The notes: generated by a model not told the origin, from the letters alone. A stretch of 64,000 bases of DNA from Planctomycetaceae bacterium (GCA_024742875.1 JANSXP010000009.1:1-64000), one strand, 5' to 3'. Shown: positions 9,804-20,125, counted from the stretch's first letter. Program-made: numbers and translations.

Positions 9804-11255
9804 ATGACCGCACTGAGACTGTTTCCCGTTCTGCTGCTCCACATTTGCTTCCTGCCGTGGAGCGAGGCCGGCGAACGGACCCGCCAAAAGCCAAATGTCC
9901 TGATCCTGATGACGGACGACATGAGCCGTCACTGTGTCACGGCCACCGGCGGCCGGCAATCGCTGACCCCGCACATTGATGCCATTGCGGCGCGCGGAAC
10001 GGTCATGGAAAACGTGGTCCATCAGGGTGGGTTCAGCGGGGCCATCTGCACGTGCAGCCGCGCGATGATTCTCACCGGGCGACCGCTCTGGTCGGTCACG
10101 CCGGACAACCTCACGTATGCAGGCCCGGCTCAGTTGAACACGGACGATGAGCTGTTTCCCGAGTTATTTCGCCGCAGCGGCTGGCAGACATTCGCCACCG
10201 GCAAATGGCACAACGGAAACGCGGCTCTGCTGAAATCGTTTGATCATGCCGAAGCCATCACGGGCGGGATGCTGCCGTTCAACAGCCGGGATCGCGGCGG
10301 AGCGCGCGACAATGCGATCGAGATTGGCATGCGGAATCCCGACTGCATCCGCATCACGGCCGATCGCAAAACGGAGAAACACAGCACCCAGGGGTGGAGC
10401 ACTGACGTTTTTTATGACGCAGCGGAATCGTTTCTGGACAGCAGCTGGGATCGCGACAGGCCGTTTCTGATGTATGTGTCCACCAACGCCCCGCATGATC
10501 CGCGCCATGTTCCGGATGACATCCTGCAGCGGTTCTCGAACGTCCACGAACCTCCCAGTTTTCTGCCCCGGCACCCGTTCGACAATGGTGATATGAAAGT
10601 CCGTGACGAAATGGTCTACAAGCCTCCGCATACGCCGGAAGTTGTGCGGCGCGAGCGAGCCATCTATCTGGCCATGTGCGCCCAGATTGATGACCGTGTT
10701 GGACGCCTGACGGCCAAACTGCACCAGATGGGGGAACTCGACAACACCATCGTCGTGTTCACTTCGGACCATGGACTGGCGGCCGGGGAACACGGACTGT
10801 TAGGCAAACAGAATCTCTACGACGGTTCATGGCGAGTCCCCATGATCTTCGCCGGCCCTGGAATTCCAGTCGGACAGCGACGAACGGGCCTGGCCTATCT
10901 GCACGGTGTGCTGACCACACTGACGCACTTCGCCGGGCTTGAAGCACCGGACTACAGTCAGCCGTTTGATTTCTCCGGCACCATCCTCGGCCAGGACGAA
11001 GGGCAGGGAACGGTTTTCGGAGCCTACATGCCCAATGTCAAAGTCCCCAAAGGCGTGCGTGCCGTTCGCCGAGACAACATGAAGCTGTTGATGTATACCC
11101 ACAGCGGTCGGCGACAGTTGTTTGATGTTGCGGCGGATCCCTGGGAAACCAACGACCTGATAGGGGACCCCGCGTTTGCAGAAGCAGCCAGTGAATTGTC
11201 CGACAGTCTGGCGGAGTGGATGTCGACAGCAGGAGATCCGCTGGCAAAGAATTAG
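9804..11255 (+). CDS. Secreted sulfatase (alkaline phosphatase superfamily) with CTCSR at the FGly position
   Basis: KPNVLILMTDDMSRH, AICTCSRAMILTGR, FATGKWHNGNAALL, VFTSDHGLAAGEHGLLGKQNLYDGSWRVPMI. ORF begins 9786; ATG 9804 gives a signal peptide. Confidence 0.88.
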   Translation: MTALRLFPVLLLHICFLPWSEAGERTRQKPNVLILMTDDMSRHCVTATGGRQSLTPHIDAIAARGTVMENVVHQGGFSGAICTCSRAMILTGRPLWSVTPDNLTYAGPAQLNTDDELFPELFRRSGWQTFATGKWHNGNAALLKSFDHAEAITGGMLPFNSRDRGGARDNAIEIGMRNPDCIRITADRKTEKHSTQGWSTDVFYDAAESFLDSSWDRDRPFLMYVSTNAPHDPRHVPDDILQRFSNVHEPPSFLPRHPFDNGDMKVRDEMVYKPPHTPEVVRRERAIYLAMCAQIDDRVGRLTAKLHQMGELDNTIVVFTSDHGLAAGEHGLLGKQNLYDGSWRVPMIFAGPGIPVGQRRTGLAYLHGVLTTLTHFAGLEAPDYSQPFDFSGTILGQDEGQGTVFGAYMPNVKVPKGVRAVRRDNMKLLMYTHSGRRQLFDVAADPWETNDLIGDPAFAEAASELSDSLAEWMSTAGDPLAKN

Positions 11256-11402
11256 CCGTTGAGACGCAACACAACGGTTGAACACTAGGGAATTCCCGAG
11301 GTGTGACATTCGCCCCTTTTGCAAATAACTAAGTATGTTCAGGTACCAACGCACGTGTCTCCCGGTACAAACCGTGATCGCCGATCGCCGCGGGAGGACA
11401 GC

Positions 11403-11762
11403 ATGCCGACACTCACTGACCAGCGCCTGGCCATCATTGCTCCGTTGTTGAACAGGCTGATCGACCGTCTGCGAATCGGACGATCGCCCGCTGTCCGTGC
11501 GGACATTCAAATCCGCGCCGTGACCGCACTTTCTCACTCAGCGATCCTCAGGTTAATGCTTGAGCTGCTGGAGGACGAACGCTTCGCACCGGTGGCCGCC
11601 TATGTGCTGGAGTGCGATGGGACACACGGCCGGGCCCGCAGCAGGTTCCTGCCGTCGCTGGCTGCTGTTTACAATGTGCCACACATCGATTCCTACGACG
11701 AATCGCGGGCAAAATGGTTTCTGCAGTACGGGATCAACTTCGACGAGCTCGTTTTGACGTGA
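11403..11762 (+). CDS. Hypothetical protein, about 119 aa
   Basis: ATG at 11403 preceded by cgggagga (Shine-Dalgarno-like). No family recognised. Confidence 0.6.
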   Translation: MPTLTDQRLAIIAPLLNRLIDRLRIGRSPAVRADIQIRAVTALSHSAILRLMLELLEDERFAPVAAYVLECDGTHGRARSRFLPSLAAVYNVPHIDSYDESRAKWFLQYGINFDELVLT

Positions 11763-11940
11763 TACGTTCCCCTCAGGGGCTACACACACGCCAGTCAGCC
11801 GTCCACGGCGGCGTCCATTTTGCGGCAATTTACGGTTTTTCAAATTTCTCGCGGAATTCGGCGATGTGTGTGTCCCGCCCTATGTTGAGCCCACCGGAGA
11901 GTGTGCGCACCTGGTCGAATGAATTGACACGAATTTCCCT

Positions 11941-13323
11941 ATGCTGCGGCGATTGATCCACTGGCACAAAACCTCAAAGCGGCGATCGCAGTCTCTTCGC
12001 CCGGCTGAGGTCGCCCAGTTGGAAGCCGGCGTCCAGGGGCAACTGGAATCTCGGGTGCTGCTGGCAGCCGGCGGACTGCTGCCGCCAATTGTTGACACGG
12101 ATTCGGCGGCGAGTGCGGCAGCGAACAACGGTCTGGAGGCAGGCGACGATGCCTCTGTCGACGCACCGACAGCGGCAACCATCGACGACACGACCGCAGC
12201 CCCTTTTGCGCCGAATGTGGCCCCTGCGACCATTGACACATTCGATGCCACTGGATTTGTGGCAGGTGCTGCCGGCAGCCACGACGGCGTGACAGTTGCA
12301 TCCACCTCGCAGAGTTTCCCGAACGAATCTCGCCGGGACAAACCTCACGTCCTTCCGCCGACTGCCGTCATGGAGGATGACTCAGGCACCGCGTCGGATG
12401 ATCAGTCAGATCATGCATTATTCTGGGCAGCCCCTCTGCAGGTAGATCTGCTGCTCAACGACCAAACCAAATCGCCGGTCTCTGTCCGTACGACGACGGC
12501 ACCACGGGAGTCATCACGTCCGCCCGCTCGGGACGCAGCCGACCCCGCGTCACCACAACCGCCAGCGGATCGCCAGCACGTCAGTGCGGCGCCTACGCAC
12601 GTCGCACCCTCCGAGCGGCCGGTCCGCGCCCTGGGGAACAGCATTGCCGATTCCCGCGGGCGCAGCTTCGAACACAGCGCGTCGCGCCGACTGCTGCTGC
12701 CGTCCATCAGTTCTGCGCACTGGCGGCCCCTGTTGTCGATGCTGCATGACGCAGGGCTGCCCATTCTGCAGGCAGACACCGATGCCCCACCGATCGCGGC
12801 GGCCGTCTCTGAAATCTTGCCGGATCCCCAGGCGTCTCGGATGCCGCACCGTTCCACGCACCCGGAAGGAGTGCTCGGCTGGTTATCTGCCACAGTGCCG
12901 CAGGCGTGGTCATCTCCGCATATTCACTTCACCGACGAAGATTCTGACGAACAGGCGAACGCCCACGACTGGGCGGAAAGTCGGCGATCCAGCCAGCGTG
13001 ACGATTCGACGCCGCAGCGAAGACATCTGTGGGCGGGAAGGGAATCGCATCTGACGCAGTCCCGTGAACAGCGGCTGCCATCAGACAGTCCGCCGGAACC
13101 GCCGGAGACAGACAGTGCAATTCACTGGTTTCAGGTGCTGTGTCACCCGCGAGGCCCGCCTGACAGTGAATCACACTCGAGCACAAATCAAAGTCTGTGT
13201 GGACGCTCGTCTGTGCTGCAGCGGCTCAGACATCGCATCGCTCCACGAGGACCATCGCTGGCACGCCTCACGTACTGTGACCGTGCCATTCAGATTCCTC
13301 ATGAAGCCGAGTGTTCCCGCTGA
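11941..13323 (+). CDS. Hypothetical protein with N-terminal LEPR-XLL-like motif (LESRVLLAAGG); low-complexity body
   Basis: VQGQLESRVLLAAGGLLPP near the N-terminus; Ser/Asp/Pro/Arg-rich remainder with no recognisable domain. Confidence 0.6.
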   Translation: MLRRLIHWHKTSKRRSQSLRPAEVAQLEAGVQGQLESRVLLAAGGLLPPIVDTDSAASAAANNGLEAGDDASVDAPTAATIDDTTAAPFAPNVAPATIDTFDATGFVAGAAGSHDGVTVASTSQSFPNESRRDKPHVLPPTAVMEDDSGTASDDQSDHALFWAAPLQVDLLLNDQTKSPVSVRTTTAPRESSRPPARDAADPASPQPPADRQHVSAAPTHVAPSERPVRALGNSIADSRGRSFEHSASRRLLLPSISSAHWRPLLSMLHDAGLPILQADTDAPPIAAAVSEILPDPQASRMPHRSTHPEGVLGWLSATVPQAWSSPHIHFTDEDSDEQANAHDWAESRRSSQRDDSTPQRRHLWAGRESHLTQSREQRLPSDSPPEPPETDSAIHWFQVLCHPRGPPDSESHSSTNQSLCGRSSVLQRLRHRIAPRGPSLARLTYCDRAIQIPHEAECSR

Positions 13324-13386
13324 ACCTGATCCGTCACCAAACCGGGTGACATGTTCCGCTCGGCTTCACCCTCACTGGAGCCGACC

Positions 13387-13872
13387 ATGATGACTTTGAA
13401 CTCTGATGATTCCGTCATGCGGAATCTCGCTCGATACCACTATTTTCGTCATCGGCATCTCTCGCCTGCGCAGGATGCGGATGATCTGTATCAGGACGCC
13501 TGGCTGGCGCTGCACCATGACAGCGGTGTGGCGGACAACGGAACACCCGTTAGTCATGCTGTCCGTCTGAGAAAAGCCGTTCGCCGAGCCACAGACCGTG
13601 CCTTCGGCCGGCTGCGAAAACGGAATCTTCGAGGCGGTCCCTCGGAGACAACAATGGAATTCGATCCGGCCGAACGTGCGCCGGATCCCGATCTCGTCAT
13701 TGACCTGAAACAACAAATCGAAAGCCTGCCGCTCGATGAGCGACTGGTGATCGAATTGCTGCGACGGGGCTACGAGGGGATCGAGATTGCCGGACTTCTG
13801 GAACTGTCGCCGCAGGCGGTGACGCGTCGGAAGCAAAAGGCGATCGAAAAACTGCGACAGAAAATGGGCTGA
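13387..13872 (+). CDS. ECF-type RNA polymerase sigma factor
   Basis: Region 2-like DADDLYQDAWLALH; region 4-like LPLDERLVIELLRRGYEGIEIAGLLELSPQAVTRRKQKAIEKLRQK. Confidence 0.8.
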   Translation: MMTLNSDDSVMRNLARYHYFRHRHLSPAQDADDLYQDAWLALHHDSGVADNGTPVSHAVRLRKAVRRATDRAFGRLRKRNLRGGPSETTMEFDPAERAPDPDLVIDLKQQIESLPLDERLVIELLRRGYEGIEIAGLLELSPQAVTRRKQKAIEKLRQKMG

Positions 13873-13875
13873 TTC

Positions 13876-14121
13876 ATGACACCGTCCCGACACACCGACA
13901 GCCACATCACCGATGCGGCAAAGTCGTTCGCGTCAGTTCCCGAATCGGAACTGACCTGTGCCAGTGTACGGCCATGGTTGCCCGTTTTCGCGATGGAAGA
14001 AAACACAGACGACGCGACGCCGTCTGCCGTGCTTACCCATCTGAGCCAGTGCCGCCCGTGCCTGAAGGTGTTGATCGCACTTCAGGCCGCGGCGGACATG
14101 GCATCTCCGCTGCCGGGCTAA
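13876..14121 (+). CDS. Small protein with ZAS-like zinc motif (HLSQCRPC), possible minimal anti-sigma factor
   Basis: 81 aa ORF 3 nt after the sigma stop; LTHLSQCRPCLKVLIALQ matches HxxxCxxC. Confidence 0.6.
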   Translation: MTPSRHTDSHITDAAKSFASVPESELTCASVRPWLPVFAMEENTDDATPSAVLTHLSQCRPCLKVLIALQAAADMASPLPG

Positions 14122-14143
14122 CCGAAAGTCTGTTCTGCGCGAA

Positions 14144-15973
14144 TTACCTGCGCGTAAGAATCACCTGATGCGGCCCCTGAATGTCTCCATCGAAATCGAC
14201 ATCCACCGACAGCTTCTGATTGCCTTCGGGGATGGTAATGGTCGTGCGAGTGCCCCGAACTGCGCCGGCTGGGATCGGCACTTCTTTTTGGGTGCCGCCA
14301 ATTGAGACAACGGCCGTGCCGGCAGGATGCCCCTGCTTGAAAATCAGCTCCACATCAAACGAAGTCGCGGCCCGTGCGTTCAGCAGCCAGAACCCATTGG
14401 AGTTGCCGGCCCACGGACCTCCCTTTTTGTGACGCCAGTCCTGCCGTGTCAGCACGGTTTCCGGTTCGTGGTCAGTGCCAACCACGATCCGTGGTGGCGC
14501 ATAGTTGCTGGCGCGTGTTGTGCTCACGTCCTCAAACCATCGTTGATAGCTGTCCTTCAGGCGAGAGGCGATTTCCGGACGCTCGGCCGAGAGTTCGTTT
14601 TGCTGCCGGGGATCGTCCTGCAGGTTATACAGTTCCAGCTTCGCCGGCCCGCTCATGCGTTCACGACCAAATCCACTGGGATGCACGAGTTTCCACGGAT
14701 GCTCATGCAGTGCAAAGTGATGAAACGCCTGAGGCTCATCGCCTCGATGAGACTGAAACACAAACTGTCGCACGGGCGCTTCGGTTGCCTTTCCGGTGAG
14801 CAGCGGCAGCAGGCTCTGCCCGTCAATTTTCCGATCCGTGGGCAGGGCCACGTCGCACGCATCCAGCAGTGTGGGCATCACGTCAATATGCGCGCACATC
14901 ACGTCCGAAGCCATGCCCGCTTTGACGGCAGCCGGCCAGTGCACAATCAGCGGGGAGCGAATGCCGCCATCGTCGACATGCGTCTTCATGCCTCGCATGT
15001 TGCCGACGTACCGCATCGTGTTGGGGCCGTTATCATTCATGTAGACCACGATCGTATTTTCCGCGACACCCAGGCGGTCCAGCCGATCGAACAGTCGTCC
15101 CACGTTGTCATCGATGTTGGTAATCATGGCTGCGATTCGGGCCAGCTTGTCGTTTTCTGACTTACGGCGTTTGTCGTTGAGCTTGCCGACCATGATGGGA
15201 GAGAAATCGACTTTGCTGTATTGCTCGTACAGTTCGGGCGGTACGTCATGAAACGGACCGTGTGGCGCATTGGTGGCGACGTAGGTAAAAAAGCTTTGAT
15301 CAGCCTTCACGCTGGCGTCAATAAATTCCATGGCCGCATCAAAATAAATGTCCGTGCAGTACCCCTGCATGGCCGTCTCTTTGCCGTTTCTGATCAGCAC
15401 AGGATTCGTGTATTTGCCTTCGGCCCCGACGGGGTCTGAGGGCTGGCCGATACCACCGCCGCGGTGCACCAGACTGTCTTCAAACCCCTGATCCATGGCC
15501 CGCAGGGGATAGTTGTCGCCCAGGTGCCACTTGCCGTAAATCCCCGTCCGATATCCGGCATCGCGCAAACACTCAGCGATGGTGACTTCCTGCGAGTCCA
15601 TCATGGCGCGACCGATGTAGGTGTCGATGCAGCGGGTCCGATAGTTGTATCGCCCCGTCATCAGGCTCGCGCGGGTGGGGGCACAAACCGGACTGACATA
15701 AAACCGGGTCATCAGGCCGCCACGACTGCGCATCGCGTCCAGGTGAGGTGTGCGAATCAGGTCATTTCCACAGAAGCCGTAGTCCGCGCCTCCCTGATCA
15801 TCACTCATGATGAGGACGACGTTCGGTCGGTCGGCAGCAGGCACAGTCGGAAGTAAAGCGAGCAGTAAACACCAGCGAAGGCTGGCAGCGGAACAGGTCA
15901 CAGTAATCTCCGGGCAGGTGAATTCTTGGAGGCAGGCCGCACGCCTGGTGGAGGGACAATGCCGCTCTACCAT
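14144..15973 (-). CDS. Arylsulfatase
   Basis: RPNVVLIMSDDQGGADYGFCG, VCAPTRASLMTGRYNYRTR (canonical CxPxR), GIYGKWHLGDNYPL. Start uncertain. Confidence 0.92.
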   Translation of the reverse strand: MVERHCPSTRRAACLQEFTCPEITVTCSAASLRWCLLLALLPTVPAADRPNVVLIMSDDQGGADYGFCGNDLIRTPHLDAMRSRGGLMTRFYVSPVCAPTRASLMTGRYNYRTRCIDTYIGRAMMDSQEVTIAECLRDAGYRTGIYGKWHLGDNYPLRAMDQGFEDSLVHRGGGIGQPSDPVGAEGKYTNPVLIRNGKETAMQGYCTDIYFDAAMEFIDASVKADQSFFTYVATNAPHGPFHDVPPELYEQYSKVDFSPIMVGKLNDKRRKSENDKLARIAAMITNIDDNVGRLFDRLDRLGVAENTIVVYMNDNGPNTMRYVGNMRGMKTHVDDGGIRSPLIVHWPAAVKAGMASDVMCAHIDVMPTLLDACDVALPTDRKIDGQSLLPLLTGKATEAPVRQFVFQSHRGDEPQAFHHFALHEHPWKLVHPSGFGRERMSGPAKLELYNLQDDPRQQNELSAERPEIASRLKDSYQRWFEDVSTTRASNYAPPRIVVGTDHEPETVLTRQDWRHKKGGPWAGNSNGFWLLNARAATSFDVELIFKQGHPAGTAVVSIGGTQKEVPIPAGAVRGTRTTITIPEGNQKLSVDVDFDGDIQGPHQVILTRR

Positions 15974-16191
15974 AGCGCCTCAGCTGGGGGAAAACGATTC
16001 CACGAGCCCTCTAAGGCTGCATTTTTCGCGACGCAACCTCATGATTCATATCAAGTTACGGTAATTCACAGACCAGTTGAAATAGATTCACGGTGGCAAA
16101 CGTCGCCTTAGCGGTCACACTACGTAAGTCTTTCCCCACACCACCGCATTTGGGCTGCCTCCCCACTCAGCCACCCGCCTGAAAGATTGCT

Positions 16192-17517
16192 ATGCTGAAT
16201 CGTCGAAATCTGCTCCGAGGACTGGCCACCGGCATGGGAGCAACCAGCATTCTTGGTGCTCCGCACGCATTCGCCAGCCGGCCCAACTTCAGCATCAAGA
16301 CCGGCGGCGCCAAACGCGTCATCTTCTTCCTTCAGAATCAGGGGTTCGCTCCAGAAACCTGCATTCCCGAAGGAATGACTGAGAGTGGTTCGCTGGATGG
16401 GGTCACCCTGCCAGAGCCCATCCAGGCGCTCGATCCGTACAAAGATCGCATGCATATCATCACCGGTTTGCATGGGCGTCACACCAGTCCGTCACACAGC
16501 GCTTACTTTGGTGCGCTCGGCGGATACCGCGGTGGCATCGGTGTTGCTCCTGGCGGTGCCACCATTGACCACGTCATCAGTGGCCTGCTTCCGGAAACCA
16601 TCATGCCGCACCTGCGTCTGGGAATGGACGCTTTGGAAAACATGATTTCCCGCCCCACTCTTGCCACACTGTCGGCATCAGACGCAGGCAAGCCGCTGTA
16701 CATGCACTCCAACCCCGTCAATCTGTACCGCCTGCTGTTTGGTGGCATCGCCACCGGAGATGTCAAACGACGCTACGAAGCACGATCGCGTGTTTTTGAC
16801 AGTATCGAATCACTGGCCGGGCAGGGAGTCGATCGACTGCCGGCCGGCGAACGCGAACGTTACAGCAGCTACGTCAATGGGTTTCGTGACATCAATGGTC
16901 TGCGGGAACGTCTGCACGATGTCTCAGATCATCTGACGAACTTCGCTCCGGAGTACGACGAAAGATTCACACAGCCCGAATTCGAAACCGACTGGCATGA
17001 CGCGCTGCTGGACATTGGGATCGCATCCCTGAAGGCCGGCCTGACCAGCGTACTGACGATCGGTTCCGGACGTGGTGAGATCTTTGGCTCGTGGAAGGGG
17101 CTGGGCATCACAGAGCAGGGGCACAACCTGGGCCACATGAAACAGCCCGACAACCCCATCTGGGTGAAGATTCGCCAGTACAACTGCGACATGCTCGTTC
17201 GTCTGATGCAGGCCCTGGAAAGCATGCCCGAAGGCGACGGCACCATGATGGACAACACACTGATTGTTTACACCAGCAACAATGCAGACAAGCAGCACAC
17301 GAACGGAGCCAACTGGCCGTTCATTCTGCTGGGCAACTGCAGCGGTGCATTCCGCACGGGGCAGTACACGCGACTCACCTCCAGCCGCCCGCTGAACGAC
17401 CTGTACGCCACTATGCTGCACGCCATCGGTGCTCCGCACGACCACTTCAACGTGTCCCGGGCGCAGGCCAGCCAGTACAGATCTGTGGCCGGCCCCATCG
17501 AAGAACTGCTGGCCTAA
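16192..17517 (+). CDS. DUF1552 domain-containing protein
   Basis: [28 protein letters not shown] Tat-like leader; [27 protein letters not shown]. Confidence 0.82.
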   Translation: MLNRRNLLRGLATGMGATSILGAPHAFASRPNFSIKTGGAKRVIFFLQNQGFAPETCIPEGMTESGSLDGVTLPEPIQALDPYKDRMHIITGLHGRHTSPSHSAYFGALGGYRGGIGVAPGGATIDHVISGLLPETIMPHLRLGMDALENMISRPTLATLSASDAGKPLYMHSNPVNLYRLLFGGIATGDVKRRYEARSRVFDSIESLAGQGVDRLPAGERERYSSYVNGFRDINGLRERLHDVSDHLTNFAPEYDERFTQPEFETDWHDALLDIGIASLKAGLTSVLTIGSGRGEIFGSWKGLGITEQGHNLGHMKQPDNPIWVKIRQYNCDMLVRLMQALESMPEGDGTMMDNTLIVYTSNNADKQHTNGANWPFILLGNCSGAFRTGQYTRLTSSRPLNDLYATMLHAIGAPHDHFNVSRAQASQYRSVAGPIEELLA

Positions 17518-17621
17518 CCGTGCCACCGCGACAACCAGCGTCCTGAATCCGGGCTGTCCCCTGCGCGATGAGTTGTCCGTCGAAACCGTTCATTCGTCAT
17601 TGTGAATCTGGAATTCCTGCC

Positions 17622-20009
17622 GTGAACAAAACGCAACTGCGAGCGATCCTCACCCTCATTCCGTTGTGCTGTCCGACCGCCCTGGCTGCTGGCGACGGAC
17701 CGGAAGCCGCATTCGGCAGCGAGATCGTCCCGTTCCTGAATCAGCACTGCATGGACTGCCACAGTGCGGACGCCGCTGAAGGCGAAATCGTGCTGGAAGG
17801 GGTAAGCCGGGTCACGTCCGATAACGTCGAACTGTGGAAACGTGTGTGGGAGCAGGTGGCGCTGCGTCAGATGCCTCCCCGCGGGACAGACGATCCTCCT
17901 GAGCCTCTCGCCCGACTGAAATTTGCTGACGAAATCACCCGCCAGATTGAATCGGCAATGGTCGATGCCGGCGGGTTTGATCGTCACCATCATCCGTCCA
18001 AAGGCAACCACATCGATCACGACCTGCTGTTTGGACCGCTGCCGAAAGACCTGTCGCCCACGTCCACACCGGCACGGCTTTATCGCGTGCACCCCATGGA
18101 GCATCTCACGCGACTGAGCTCGTTGATCAATCAGGACCCGCCGTATGATCCGGCAAAACCGGGCGTGCGATCTCAAGGTGACTTTATCAACCCCAACAAA
18201 GAGGGCGAGATTAAGGTCTACTATGGTCTCGATCGCGTAATTGGCTGGGTGGGCGGCACGGCCGCATACGCGGCGTCCATCACCGGTTTTCCGCCCGCGC
18301 TGTCCCTTGAGGATGCCCATGGCCTGCGAAGCTACCCCAACCTGTATACGGTCAACGGCGCAGAAGCCACGCAGATCGCGTCCACTGCGGAAGACATTCT
18401 GCGATTCATGGCGTTTGGCCCGGATGCGGAACCTTACCAGTTTGCCGCCAGCGTCAAAGATATCGACAAGAAGTACAAACATGAGAGTCTGCGGGGACTG
18501 GCTCAAAGTCTCTTTTACGGACTGGAGCCCAAACGCCCGTTGACGCCTGTGTATGATCTGACGCAGATCGAACAGCCGGGGGATGAAGACCTGGCCAGGG
18601 CTGTCCGATTTTTGTTTACCGAACTGACCTGTCGCCGCCCCACCGAAGACGAAACTCAGCGGTACACGGCCATCCTCAGAACCGCCATGACGGATCTGGG
18701 TCGGGACGACGGCATCGTGCTGGGTCTGACGCCCATTTTTCTGGATCGCGCCGCGCTGTTTCGCAGTGAGCTGGCGCAGGCCGGTCGGCCGGACTCCCAC
18801 GGCCGCGTGATGCTGCAGGACGCGGAACTGGCCCTGGCCATCAATGCCGCATTCTCTTACCTGCGTCCCGGCGATGATCTTCTGGATGCCGCGGCAAATG
18901 GCAAACTGCGGACAAGGGCCGATGTGGAACGCGAGGTTGATCGTATCCTCGCTGATGATTCGATTCGCAAGCCCCGTATGCTGCAGTTCTTTCGCGAGTA
19001 CTTTGACTACGATCGCGCTGGCAAAATCTGCAAAGATACGGCCGCGCTGCAGGCCGCCGGTGGCGACACGCGAACCGATCAGCACTATCGGGCCATGTGG
19101 AACATGACGGCCAGTACCGATCGTCTGATTGAACTGATTCTGGCGGAGGACAGGGACGTCCTCAAAGAACTGCTGACGACAAATCGCATTGTTTCCAGCC
19201 AGAAAGAAGACGCACCATACCTGGGCAGTTATCTCAGCGATAAACGCCCGAAGAAAGACCCCAAAGCCAAACGTGGGCCCAATCGCTCGGTCACGATCGC
19301 ACCTTACAACTCTCCCAAAGGCACCGCTATTCACGTGCGAGTGGCCAGGGTTGTCAAACCCAACAAAACCAATCGCGTTCTGACCACAGTGGATGAATCC
19401 CAAAGGAAGGGAATCCTGACGCATCCGGTCTGGCTGGTGGCGCATTCTGACGCCATGGACAATCACGCCATACATCGTGGTCGCTGGATTCGTGAACGAC
19501 TGCTCGGCGACGCCGTCCCCGACGTGCCCATCACCGTCGACGCCATGCTGCCCGACGAGCCGAACGCAACACTGCGGCATCGCATGAGAGTCACCAAAGA
19601 AGAATACTGCTGGAAATGTCACCAGAAGATGGATCCGCTTGGGCTGCCCTTTGAGATGTACAATCATGCGGGCCTGTATCGCACGACCGAGTTGAAGCAG
19701 CCCGTCATCACCAGCGGTGAAATTATCGACAGCGGCGACCCTGAACTGGATGGGCCAGTCAAAGACGCGCTCGAAATGATCGACCGTCTGGCAGCCAGCG
19801 AACGTGTCGAGCAGGTCTTTGTGCGGCACGCATTTCGATTCTGGATGGGCCGCAATGAGACGATTGACGATGCCCCCGTTTTGCAGGACGCCTGGCACGC
19901 CTATCGTGACAGTGGTGGCAGCATGAAGGCGCTCGTTCGGTCGCTGATGCTCTCTGACGCCTGGCTGTATCGTCGCGTCGACCGGGAAGCTCTGGCAGGC
20001 ACACGCTAG
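17622..20009 (+). CDS. DUF1592/DUF1588-family protein with cytochrome c-like heme motif (second paralogue)
   Basis: HCMDCHSADAAEGEIVLEGV; CWKCHQKMDPLGLPFEMYNHAGLYR; RHAFRFWMGRNETIDDAPVL. GTG 17622 plausible start; ORF from 17568. Confidence 0.83.
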   Translation: MNKTQLRAILTLIPLCCPTALAAGDGPEAAFGSEIVPFLNQHCMDCHSADAAEGEIVLEGVSRVTSDNVELWKRVWEQVALRQMPPRGTDDPPEPLARLKFADEITRQIESAMVDAGGFDRHHHPSKGNHIDHDLLFGPLPKDLSPTSTPARLYRVHPMEHLTRLSSLINQDPPYDPAKPGVRSQGDFINPNKEGEIKVYYGLDRVIGWVGGTAAYAASITGFPPALSLEDAHGLRSYPNLYTVNGAEATQIASTAEDILRFMAFGPDAEPYQFAASVKDIDKKYKHESLRGLAQSLFYGLEPKRPLTPVYDLTQIEQPGDEDLARAVRFLFTELTCRRPTEDETQRYTAILRTAMTDLGRDDGIVLGLTPIFLDRAALFRSELAQAGRPDSHGRVMLQDAELALAINAAFSYLRPGDDLLDAAANGKLRTRADVEREVDRILADDSIRKPRMLQFFREYFDYDRAGKICKDTAALQAAGGDTRTDQHYRAMWNMTASTDRLIELILAEDRDVLKELLTTNRIVSSQKEDAPYLGSYLSDKRPKKDPKAKRGPNRSVTIAPYNSPKGTAIHVRVARVVKPNKTNRVLTTVDESQRKGILTHPVWLVAHSDAMDNHAIHRGRWIRERLLGDAVPDVPITVDAMLPDEPNATLRHRMRVTKEEYCWKCHQKMDPLGLPFEMYNHAGLYRTTELKQPVITSGEIIDSGDPELDGPVKDALEMIDRLAASERVEQVFVRHAFRFWMGRNETIDDAPVLQDAWHAYRDSGGSMKALVRSLMLSDAWLYRRVDREALAGTR

Positions 20010-20036
20010 ACTGGCAAACGGATGTGCGCAGGAAAA

Positions 20037-20063
20037 CGCCACGACTCGTCATGAGCCGTGGCG
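20037..20063. terminator. Hairpin (7 bp + mismatch + 3 bp stem, 5-nt loop) between convergent genes
   Basis: cgccacg-a-ctc-gtcat-gag-c-cgtggcg, 28 bp after the stop of the + strand gene. No U-tract. Confidence 0.4.
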
Positions 20064-20092
20064 TGCTGCAGGCCACCGGACGCGGACACCCC

Positions 20093-20114
20093 GCAACCTG
20101 CGTTCTCAGGTTGC
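20093..20114. terminator. Perfect hairpin gcaacctg-cgttct-caggttgc between convergent genes
   Basis: 8-bp perfect stem, 6-nt loop, just past the stop (20126) of the - strand gene. Confidence 0.4.
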
Positions 20115-20125
20115 CATCCTCGCTA

